From NCBI RefSeq assembly GCF_000948975.2, contig NZ_CP059735.1:6136603-6200602 (forward strand): 64,000 bases of DNA, written 5' to 3'. Source of the DNA: Thalassomonas actiniarum (GTDB lineage: Bacteria > Pseudomonadota > Gammaproteobacteria > Enterobacterales > Alteromonadaceae). The notes beneath the pieces were generated by a model, which was not told the DNA's origin, made no database searches, and worked only from the letters and a program-made list of their open reading frames with translations. Of this stretch, positions 57,534 through 64,000 are shown one piece after another (position 1 is the stretch's first letter; every line of letters begins with the position of its first letter). The position numbers were made by a program, and so were the translations under genes.

Positions 57534-58196
57534 CTAAGCCACATTGAGTAATTTATTGCTGATTTGCTGGTTCACTTTAATGACATCGATAGTAAAACGA
57601 CCAAATTGCAAAGGTAAGGTGCTTTTCGCGCTCTCCAAAATATCTACCAGAAAAACGACCGGTTTATGCTCATAATACGACCCCCACTTCTCCCTTTGTC
57701 CGGCTGATAATTTAGTGATATCCGCCACACCCACAGGGTGATAGGTATAACCAAGCTTATTGATCATTTTCTCCACTATCGGAGTTAAGGTCACCAGGGT
57801 AAATCTCATGCCTTTTGACCATAAAATATGAGGCAAGGTCTCCAGTAACTTGTATGCCGCCGATTTATAGCCAAAAGATGAAAAAGAGCCGATTTCACAA
57901 ATATGCTGCCGGTCAACAAAGTCTCCGGTGATCTCGTAGGCAATTTGCTCTACCGGACGATCCAGGTATTGCTCTGAAAACAAACAGTTAAACTTAGGAT
58001 AGGTAATACCGTAAGCACCGGCATAATTTTCCTGCTCGCTTTCTGCTACCTGCATAAAAACAAACTCATCCGGCGTTGGCGTTACGTCGGCTTTATGTAT
58101 GCTTGCATAAGACTCAGTGACCAGGTTTACGATGTTTTCATAGTCTTCGCTGCCGGGATCTATGGTGCGAATTGAACTACTTGCCATGGTTTTCAT
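57534..58196 (-). CDS. Thermostable-hemolysin family (GNAT-like) protein
   Basis: The 220-aa protein matches the thermostable hemolysin family: LFSEQYLDRPVEQIAYE (about 73-89), QHICEIGSFSSFG (about 97-109), and WGSYYEHKPVVFLVDI near 171-186. Despite its name the family has a GNAT acetyltransferase-like fold related to LuxI and is often encoded beside biosynthetic genes. The start has AAGGAA about 9 nt upstream. It lies between luxR and luxI and is transcribed divergently from luxI. It may be an acyltransferase of the pathway or a second signal synthase; haemolytic activity is not implied. Confidence 0.82.
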   Translation of the reverse strand: MKTMASSSIRTIDPGSEDYENIVNLVTESYASIHKADVTPTPDEFVFMQVAESEQENYAGAYGITYPKFNCLFSEQYLDRPVEQIAYEITGDFVDRQHICEIGSFSSFGYKSAAYKLLETLPHILWSKGMRFTLVTLTPIVEKMINKLGYTYHPVGVADITKLSAGQREKWGSYYEHKPVVFLVDILESAKSTLPLQFGRFTIDVIKVNQQISNKLLNVA

Positions 58197-58502
58197 ATGT
58201 ATTTTTCCTTGAAGTTAAAAATTATCGACAAGGTTAGGTCCGGATATATTGAAAGGGAATTTCAGCCCCTTTCGTTGTATTGCGCAATATCGCACCAAAC
58301 CAATGCCTTAACAGCACCAGGAAAACAACCCAGACCAGAAAATACCGGCTGGATAACTATTTTTTCGCTAAACACAGGGCAAATTAAAAAATTTCACCGG
58401 TGATAAGTTAATTTTTTCTCCCTGCTAGCGAAGAAAAAAATAAGCCAGTTATATTGAACAGTTCTTATTTTCGCCCTGTTTCACCCCAGTAAAAACAACC
58501 AT

Positions 58503-58522
58503 ACCTGTCCATATGGTCAGGA
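58503..58522. promoter_or_regulatory. Lux-box-like dyad, upstream-most
   Basis: ACCTGTCCATATGGTCAGGA is nearly a perfect inverted repeat (CCTG-T-CCATATGG-T-CAGG). It lies about 300 bp from the hemolysin-family gene and 260 bp from luxI. No matching -10 at 21 bp is clear on either strand. Confidence 0.5.
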
Positions 58523-58658
58523 GAAAAAACCGGCCATAACCAGCCATTGACATCAGCAAAAAGACAAAATCCAGCCAAAGAAAACCTGCCGGACAAAAAT
58601 AAAACAAACCATTGTTTTAAATCAATTTTTAAGAGATAAACCCTTGACAGAAACGCTA

Positions 58659-58678
58659 CCCTGTCCAGTGGTACAGCT
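58659..58678 (+). promoter_or_regulatory. Lux-box-like dyad, distal of two at luxI
   Basis: CCCTGTCCAGTGGTACAGCT matches 13 of 20 positions of the classical lux box and has CTGT...ACAG symmetry. It overlaps the next dyad by 4 bp. Confidence 0.6.
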
Positions 58679-58694
58679 GTCCATAGGGTCGGTT
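58675..58694 (+). promoter_or_regulatory. Lux-box-like dyad, proximal at luxI
   Basis: AGCTGTCCATAGGGTCGGTT shares CTGTCCATA with the dyad at 58503. It is exactly 21 bp before a -10 TACATT (58716-58721), the same spacing as at the operon promoter, suggesting positive autoregulation of luxI. Confidence 0.6.
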
Positions 58695-58781
58695 ATCTCA
58701 TTTGCCTTTACTGATTACATTTATCTCAAGCAAGCAAACAGACTAATTAATCAAAATTATTGACACGAAGGAAGTGAAGTA

Positions 58782-59420
58782 ATGGAAAACAATATCTTTA
58801 TGCAAGAAAACGGTTTCGATTTAGCAGTTTCTAAAAAACACAAGTTATTAATTGATTGCTATAAGTTACGTCATGATGTTTTTGCCAAAGAGCTTGAATG
58901 GGTTGCCCAGGAAGATAACCGTTTAGAAATCGACAAATTCGATTTTGCCAGCAACCATATCGTTATTTCCCAGAACCAGAAAGTGAATGCTTATATGCGT
59001 GTCACCCCTAAGCATTCTCCCTGGTTATTGACCGATACTTTTTCTTTTTTGATTAACGAAGGCAGGGATCATGAATTTCTCGACAACAGTGTTGAGGTCA
59101 CCCGCCTGGCGGTAGATGCCCAGTTCAGAAGACTTAAAATACATCAGCAGTTCACCTTATGTGACATGCTGATCAAGGGACTGCTGCAATTCTCACTGGA
59201 GAACAATATCAAACACTGGTACATAGTGGTTTCCCAGGAAATTTTCTCCCTGCTTAACCGCCGCGGCCTGGATTGCCAGCAACTGGGTAAAACCACGGTA
59301 ATGCCGGACGGCGTCAGAACCCTGGCGGCACGTATCGATGTTGAAACTTTTATTGAAAACTGTGCCGCTTATTACCTGGACTTCAACATGCAGGATCAGG
59401 AGCAGCAACTGGCCGCTTAA
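58782..59420 (+). CDS. LuxI-family acyl-homoserine-lactone synthase
   Basis: This enzyme makes an acyl-homoserine-lactone from SAM and an acyl donor. The 212-aa protein has the conserved LuxI residues: Arg30, Phe34 and Trp40 in YKLRHDVFAKELEW, acidic residues Asp51 and Asp54 (EIDKFD), Arg73 (MRVTP), and Glu105/Arg108 in EVTRLAVD. Ribosome binding site AAGGAAG is 7 nt before the ATG. It is transcribed away from luxR. The acyl chain length cannot be read from the sequence. Confidence 0.92.
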   Translation: MENNIFMQENGFDLAVSKKHKLLIDCYKLRHDVFAKELEWVAQEDNRLEIDKFDFASNHIVISQNQKVNAYMRVTPKHSPWLLTDTFSFLINEGRDHEFLDNSVEVTRLAVDAQFRRLKIHQQFTLCDMLIKGLLQFSLENNIKHWYIVVSQEIFSLLNRRGLDCQQLGKTTVMPDGVRTLAARIDVETFIENCAAYYLDFNMQDQEQQLAA

Positions 59421-59467
59421 TAGTCTCGCTTAAAGCAGGCTTTTATCTAATCAATAACAAGCCGAAA

Positions 59468-59513
59468 ATAACAAACCAGCCGGGAGATTTTTTTCTCCCG
59501 GCTGGTTTGTTAT
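59468..59513. terminator. Bidirectional terminator, perfect 20-bp stem
   Basis: 20-bp perfect inverted repeat (59468-59487 and 59494-59513) with a six-T loop, between the convergent luxI and PEP mutase-family genes. It marks the edge of the quorum-sensing locus. Confidence 0.85.
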
Positions 59514-59528
59514 TTTAAAAAAAGCGCG

Positions 59529-60326
59529 CTACTTAAACAGGGTTTTGACATCTGGATGATCATATAACCCGGCACTGTTTTTTTGCTCCAGCAGTTGATG
59601 GGCCTGGTTTTCGATAAAAGCGACAGTAGCATCGGACAAGGCGTTGCCGATACTGAAACGTTTCACTCCCAGCTGCTGTAATGCCGCCACATCCGTCAGG
59701 TTCGGCAGTGACATCACATTCAAAGGCGCCTTTATCGCTGCGACCACGGCCCGGATATCATCTGCCTGGCTTAATCCCGGCACAAACAACCCGCTGGCGC
59801 CGCTGTCGATATACGCCTGCCCCCGGCTGATAGTTGCTGCTAACGGCTGTGTCAGCTGCAAATAAGTATCGGTACGGGCATTGATAAAAAAGTCCTGATA
59901 ACCTTTGCTGTCCAGGGTTAAGCGTATTTTCTCCAGCACATGGCAATGGTCCGGCTGCGCTCTTAAACCGGCTTCATGCTTGAGGGAATCTTCAATATTG
60001 ATACCGGCAGCTCCCAGGTCGGCAAGCTTTAACACATTATCGGCAATCTCCGCCGCCTCTGTGGCAAAGCCGGCTTCGATATCCACGGTAACCGGTACGG
60101 AAACATTGGCAATGATATTCTTAGCCAGGGTTAATACCTGCTCAAAAGAAATCTGTTCTCCGTCCTTATAACCCAGGGCATTGGCCGCGCCCCAGCTGGT
60201 AGTGCCTATGGCTTTAAAACCTGCCTGTTCCAGCACCAGGGCCGACAATAAATCCCAGGCATTGCCTAAACACAAGACCTGCTGCTGTTGATGTAAGGCA
60301 TTAAAAGCCGCGATATTCTTTTTCAT
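59529..60326 (-). CDS. Isocitrate lyase/PEP mutase superfamily protein
   Basis: The 265-aa TIM-barrel protein binds Mg2+ and a 2-oxo acid. Motifs include GTTSWGAANALGYKDGEQIS, VDIEAGF (metal-binding acidic residues) and GINIEDSLKHE. The catalytic cysteine of the KKCGH loop of isocitrate lyase is not seen, so it is closer to the oxaloacetate hydrolase/mutase-like branch. Ribosome binding site AGGAG is present. Its role is uncertain. It is convergent with luxI and probably outside the cluster. Confidence 0.85.
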   Translation of the reverse strand: MKKNIAAFNALHQQQQVLCLGNAWDLLSALVLEQAGFKAIGTTSWGAANALGYKDGEQISFEQVLTLAKNIIANVSVPVTVDIEAGFATEAAEIADNVLKLADLGAAGINIEDSLKHEAGLRAQPDHCHVLEKIRLTLDSKGYQDFFINARTDTYLQLTQPLAATISRGQAYIDSGASGLFVPGLSQADDIRAVVAAIKAPLNVMSLPNLTDVAALQQLGVKRFSIGNALSDATVAFIENQAHQLLEQKNSAGLYDHPDVKTLFK

Positions 60327-60356
60327 AATTTCTCCTGTTAATAAGGTTATCGAATA

Positions 60357-60899
60357 TTATTTTAAAAATTGAGTTTTATCCTGGCGCCGGTGAATGACAT
60401 CATTCAGTGCTTCGTCGCCATTTGCCTGCGTTTCCTTATCCGCCAATCCCTGAAAACCTTCGTGCTTAAGCAGCCACAACTTACGCTCTACCCCGCCGGC
60501 ATAGCCGGTTAAGGTACCGCTGGCGCCTATCACCCGGTGACAGGGCACTATTATCGTCAGCGGATTTCGGCCATTGGCTCCCCCCACCGCACGCACCGCC
60601 TTGGGGTTATCGAGCATGTCGGCAATTTCGCCATAAGATAAACTCTGGCCAAAAGGGATCTCCTGCAAACAGCCCCACACCGACTTTTGAAATGCCGTGC
60701 CCTTAGTATCCAGCGGCAGCTCAAAGGTTTTTCGCTGGCCGGAAAAATACTCCTTTAGTTGCTCCCGGCAAGACCGGGTGATCTCGCTGGGATTTGCCGG
60801 TTTTTTTTCCAAACCGCAAAATATCACCTGGGCTATCCCGGCATCGGTTGCCTGAATTTCCATGTCCCCCAAGGGGGTGTCTAAATAATCTATGTACAT
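60357..60899 (-). CDS. ogt: Methylated-DNA-protein-cysteine methyltransferase
   Basis: This protein directly repairs O6-alkylguanine by transferring the alkyl group to its cysteine. The 180-aa protein has the active-site motif IIVPCHRVIG and the wing RAVGGANGRNP. The start at 60899 overlaps the stop of the upstream Ada-AlkA gene (TGATG) with GGAG ahead of it. The ATG at 60914 is a weaker alternative. It has a ~35-residue tail beyond the usual end. With its neighbour it reconstitutes a split adaptive response. Confidence 0.94.
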   Translation of the reverse strand: MYIDYLDTPLGDMEIQATDAGIAQVIFCGLEKKPANPSEITRSCREQLKEYFSGQRKTFELPLDTKGTAFQKSVWGCLQEIPFGQSLSYGEIADMLDNPKAVRAVGGANGRNPLTIIVPCHRVIGASGTLTGYAGGVERKLWLLKHEGFQGLADKETQANGDEALNDVIHRRQDKTQFLK

Positions 60900-62263
60900 C
60901 AGAGTAGACTCCATAATTGAAAGGTTAAATAACTGCGCCAGGGGGAAGCCTCTTCCGGGGTCAGGGCTTCACCGCTTTGCCCCATGGCTTTTTTCACCCC
61001 GAGATCGCCGCCAAGGAAAATATCCGGCTCGCTTAAGCCCCGCAGCCTGGCATAATCTACGGTCCAGGGTCCTATACCCTTGAGTTTGAGCCAGGCCGAG
61101 GCATCATCCGGGTTTTCACTGTCCAGATAATGGCGGGCAAGATTACGCAAAGTTTGTTTGCGCGAACCGGGGATTTTCAAACAATCGAGTTCGTTGTCGG
61201 CAATGGCCTCAGGGGTGGGGAAAAAATATTTTCCGCCGCTGGATTCCCCCAGGGAACTCACTAAAATCGTCACCAGGTTACGTGCTGCCACCACAGAAAT
61301 TTGCTGACCTAAAATCGCCCGGATCCCCGCTTCAAACATGCTCCAGATCCCCGGCAGACGCACACCCGGTTTCACGGTAAAACCTTCCGGGCAGCTTAAC
61401 GCCAGATCTTGCTCTACCGCCTGCATGTCGACATCTAAATCTAAAATACGGCGGATATTATTCACTATCGCTTTTAAGTGCCTGACATCATCCACTTCTA
61501 TGGTGACATCAAACCTGAAATCATCGGCAATATGTTTGGCGGTGAAACTACCCCGGGTGCCGGCCCATTCAAACATACGGCCATAACTATGCTCACTGCC
61601 CCACTCCAGGCCGGGTATCGCTCTGGCCATCAGAAAAGAAGACATCAGGGACCAGTTATACGGCGGCCGGTAATACAGCTTAAGCTGCAAGCTGTTCGCC
61701 TTTTCCTCTGCCGATTTACGCATTTTTGACGGCGTTAACTTTAATTGATTTAAAAAGCAGTCGTTAAAACGGCGGATACTGCTGAAACCACTGGCCAACG
61801 CCACTTGCGTAACCGGCAGTTTTGTTTGCTGAAGCAATTGCTTGGCAAACAGGCATTGCTGGTATTGGGCATAGGTTTTTGGGGATGTACCCAGGTGTTT
61901 TTTAAAAAGATCCCTCAGATATCTGTCGCTGATCCCCAGCCGCTCCGCCAAAGCGGATAAATCGCCGGTTTGCAATGCCCCTTCATCAATCAGCTTAATG
62001 GCACGTTCTAACGTGGTATTAACCCCTTTCCATGCGGGAGAGCCCGGCGCACTGTCCGGCCGACAACGCAAACAGGGACGAAAACCGGCATTGGCCGCTT
62101 CAATGGCGGTGGCGTAATAACAGACATTCTTTTCTTTTGGCGGCGATACCGGACAGGTAGTACGACAATAGATACCCGTAGTTTTCACTGCGGTAAAAAA
62201 TTTTCCGTCAAACCTGGGATCCCGGGAAAAACGGGCTTTTTGACAGATTTCTGGGTTAAGCAT
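60899..62263 (-). CDS. Ada N-domain / AraC / AlkA DNA-glycosylase fusion
   Basis: The 454-aa three-part repair protein starts with an Ada-type zinc/phosphotriester domain with four cysteines (GIYCRTTCPVS, RPCLRCRP, about 31-68). An AraC helix-turn-helix follows (LAERLGISDRYLRDLFKKHLG; VALASGFSSIRRFN). The AlkA glycosylase is C-terminal, with helix-hairpin-helix LKGIGPWTVDY and the catalytic aspartate in LGGDLGVKKA. The methylatable cysteine would let it sense alkylation and activate its own operon with ogt. Confidence 0.93.
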   Translation of the reverse strand: MLNPEICQKARFSRDPRFDGKFFTAVKTTGIYCRTTCPVSPPKEKNVCYYATAIEAANAGFRPCLRCRPDSAPGSPAWKGVNTTLERAIKLIDEGALQTGDLSALAERLGISDRYLRDLFKKHLGTSPKTYAQYQQCLFAKQLLQQTKLPVTQVALASGFSSIRRFNDCFLNQLKLTPSKMRKSAEEKANSLQLKLYYRPPYNWSLMSSFLMARAIPGLEWGSEHSYGRMFEWAGTRGSFTAKHIADDFRFDVTIEVDDVRHLKAIVNNIRRILDLDVDMQAVEQDLALSCPEGFTVKPGVRLPGIWSMFEAGIRAILGQQISVVAARNLVTILVSSLGESSGGKYFFPTPEAIADNELDCLKIPGSRKQTLRNLARHYLDSENPDDASAWLKLKGIGPWTVDYARLRGLSEPDIFLGGDLGVKKAMGQSGEALTPEEASPWRSYLTFQLWSLL

Positions 62264-62382
62264 TTTTGTTCCTTCACACTAAGCATTCAAGCTAATGACG
62301 TCACTATACGCCAGTAAAAGAAAAAACCTAGCCAGAATCGGAACTGAATGTTATTCCGTTTCAGGAATTGCTGTGTTATCAA

Positions 62383-62414
62383 AACGGGCATGCCCAACCA
62401 AAGACATGCCCGTT
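62383..62414 (-). terminator. Terminator of the SRPBCC gene
   Basis: 10-bp stem AACGGGCATG/CATGCCCGTT followed by TTTT on the minus strand, about 50 bp after the stop. Confidence 0.75.
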
Positions 62415-62464
62415 CAGATTTTGCGGCATTAAAAAAACTATTTGCTTGTTGCTACAGCATCCTT

Positions 62465-62962
62465 TTAGGCAACCCTGCCAATGTTAGCCGACAACAACTC
62501 ATGCTTGCGGGGATGAACTTTTCCAGTTTCGGCATAAAATTTAAGTTCTTCAAACACGACACTTGCCAGCTTATTAAATTTAATTTTCATCAGCGGCCCC
62601 ATTAGTTGGGCAAATACCGGCAGCAAAGTCACATCAATTTCAAAGGTAACAAGCGATTGATTATGACCGTATTGTTCAACCCGCCAGCTATTCTCCATCC
62701 CTCGTACAAAAAACGGCATGCCTGACAGCTCCACCTTATAGCTAAAGTTATGCTGCTCTTTATCCATCTTAGTCAAGGTCTCCTTTGCTACCGCTCCGTC
62801 GGGTAATTCACAGGCACGTCCTTCCCCCTGGGGAAGTTCGGGGTTTTCGGTAGAGCTGGTTACCACGCTGGTCCACTGACATATATCGTTATAATCATCA
62901 GCAAGGATTTTCCACAAGGTTTCAACCGGGGCATTAATATTGATCTTGTTAATTATCTGCAT
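62465..62962 (-). CDS. SRPBCC (START-like) ligand-binding protein
   Basis: The 165-aa protein has the helix-grip fold typical of polyketide-cyclase-like/SRPBCC proteins: INKININAPVETLWKILADDYNDICQW at the N-terminus, GEGRACELPDG in the middle and a long C-terminal helix. It binds a hydrophobic ligand of unknown identity. The ATG at 62962 is chosen because GAGGAG lies 7 nt upstream; the ATG at 62968 would be too close to it. Confidence 0.82.
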   Translation of the reverse strand: MQIINKININAPVETLWKILADDYNDICQWTSVVTSSTENPELPQGEGRACELPDGAVAKETLTKMDKEQHNFSYKVELSGMPFFVRGMENSWRVEQYGHNQSLVTFEIDVTLLPVFAQLMGPLMKIKFNKLASVVFEELKFYAETGKVHPRKHELLSANIGRVA

Positions 62963-63124
62963 TTTCATTCTCCTCAAGTACGGGACATCATTTCTCAACG
63001 CTGTTGTGCATTGGCTTTGGCTGGGTACAAGAATCCTTAAGCCTTGAAGATATGCATCTTTAAAGCTAAGACCTTGCTGTAAATAAATAGGGCTGATTTT
63101 TTGGTCGGTTATGCGCTGATAACG

Positions 63125-63970
63125 TCAAACAAGAGAAGTCGACCTGGTTACCGGAAACTGGATCTCACACACGCAACCATCAGGGTCATCCTGCGACGGA
63201 GGTTGAATAAACACCTCTCTTGCAGGGCCTGATATATGAAAATCACTATTTTCAATCCACCTGCCTATTTGCGCATATTTTTCATAACCATTTTCAAACG
63301 AGCCGACTCGCATGGCGGAAATCACTTTTCCTTCCTGTTGAAGCATTCGTGCACTCACTTCATCTCCCCCCGGGAGAAGCAGGGGCGTTTCGACCATTTT
63401 CTCCAGCGGAAAACCCACTTCAATATCCGCATTCTCAATACTAAAGGCATCACCGTGTATGATGATGGTGAGATGACCAAGCAGCTCTTGTCCGAGCATA
63501 GCCGGAACACGCTCTCGTAATTCAGTCACCAGATAAATGGTATCGAATAGACTGGGCATTACCTTACGGGTTGAATAAAATGGCTGGGCAGAAGTGCTTT
63601 TCAGGATAATACCGTCGCCAATAAGGTTTTCTGGCTGCTCAACTTCTTTCAACCGTGCTTCTATAATTTTTAACCGGTTTATTTCTTGCTGAACAGTTTG
63701 TTCAACCTGGGCTTTTCGAAGCATTAGCATGCCACGGATTTCCTGCGCAGATACCTCTTCCAAAACCATCTTTTTGATCTGTTCCAGTGAAACCCCCAGC
63801 TCCTTTAACGATAAGATACGGTTTAATTCAGGCAGCTGTTTAGTGCTGTAATAACGATAACCTGTCGACTCATCCGTATATGCCGGCTGAAAAAGACCAA
63901 TTTGATCATAATAACGTAACTGTGAAATAGCCGTTTGGGCTATTTTCGAAAATTCACCGATCCGAAACAT
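63125..63970 (-). CDS. MerR-family regulator with GyrI-like effector domain
   Basis: The 281-aa protein has an N-terminal MerR winged helix (FRIGEFSKIAQTAISQLRYYDQIGLFQPAY), a coiled-coil dimer helix (about 75-115) and a C-terminal GyrI/BmrR-like small-molecule domain. It resembles BmrR-type regulators activated by amphipathic compounds. No efflux gene is adjacent in the window. The gene is complete at the window edge. Confidence 0.9.
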   Translation of the reverse strand: MFRIGEFSKIAQTAISQLRYYDQIGLFQPAYTDESTGYRYYSTKQLPELNRILSLKELGVSLEQIKKMVLEEVSAQEIRGMLMLRKAQVEQTVQQEINRLKIIEARLKEVEQPENLIGDGIILKSTSAQPFYSTRKVMPSLFDTIYLVTELRERVPAMLGQELLGHLTIIIHGDAFSIENADIEVGFPLEKMVETPLLLPGGDEVSARMLQQEGKVISAMRVGSFENGYEKYAQIGRWIENSDFHISGPAREVFIQPPSQDDPDGCVCEIQFPVTRSTSLV

Positions 63971-64000
63971 AGCGCCGCCTCTTTTGTATAATCTCTGCTT

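Larger units (their letters stand above)
58197..58781. promoter_or_regulatory. Divergent control region between the hemolysin-family gene and luxI
   Basis: The 585-bp region contains three lux-box-like dyads (58503-58522, 58659-58678, 58675-58694) and a -10 for luxI. No gene is seen in it. Confidence 0.65.

Noticed and set aside
57534..58196. True cytolytic hemolysin
   Set aside because: The family name is historical. The protein has no signal peptide or membrane-inserting region and matches a GNAT-like fold, so a toxin label is not supported.

Overview
The window looks like a chromosomal segment of a marine gammaproteobacterium of the Alteromonadales, probably Colwelliaceae (Thalassomonas-like; this is an inference from gene content and protein flavour). 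Supporting signs are NhaD, FabR with an acyl-CoA desaturase, a PEP-CTERM protein, and an rRNA/ribosomal-protein macro-order close to E. coli minute 90.

Region 1 (1-3.5 kb): one large chemoreceptor gene lying between two near-identical 41-bp repeats, followed by three tandem copies of a tuf-3'-end/terminator unit.

Region 2 (3.8-27.3 kb, all minus strand): the translation and transcription core. Read in the direction of transcription it runs murB-birA-coaX, four tRNAs (Thr, Tyr, Gly, Thr), tufB, a foreign-looking PEP-CTERM gene, tRNA-Trp, secE-nusG, rplKA, rplJL, rpoBC, rpsL-rpsG-fusA-tufA. The E. coli minute-90 cluster and str operon are therefore joined here. The two tuf genes encode identical proteins.

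Region 3 (27.4-32.9 kb, minus): one rRNA operon (16S-23S-5S) without a spacer tRNA, driven by two tandem promoters.

Region 4 (33-46 kb): a membrane-anchored RRM protein, trmA, fabR with a divergent desaturase and sthA, a lipoprotein, a SymE-like protein, hemE, a candidate small RNA, periplasmic solute-binding and Cache-type sensor proteins, and nhaD.

Region 5 (46.2-59.5 kb): the most interesting part, a quorum-sensing-controlled biosynthetic locus. A LuxI-type synthase and a LuxR-type regulator with a complete set of signal-binding residues flank a thermostable-hemolysin-family protein. Downstream of luxR, two minus-strand blocks encode an NADPH-type oxidoreductase, an unrecognised secreted protein, an amidase, an EamA exporter and a VOC protein, then a TauD-like dioxygenase, an AMP-forming ligase and two class III aminotransferases. 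One aminotransferase lacks the catalytic lysine, the PLP aspartate and the PLP-stacking residues. Lux-box-like 20-bp dyads precede luxI, the first block and the second block. I infer a small aminated and oxidised metabolite that is exported in a density-dependent way; I do not recognise the product.

Region 6 (59.5-64 kb, minus): a PEP mutase/isocitrate lyase family protein, a DNA alkylation repair pair (Ada-AraC-AlkA fusion plus Ogt), an SRPBCC protein and a MerR-family regulator.
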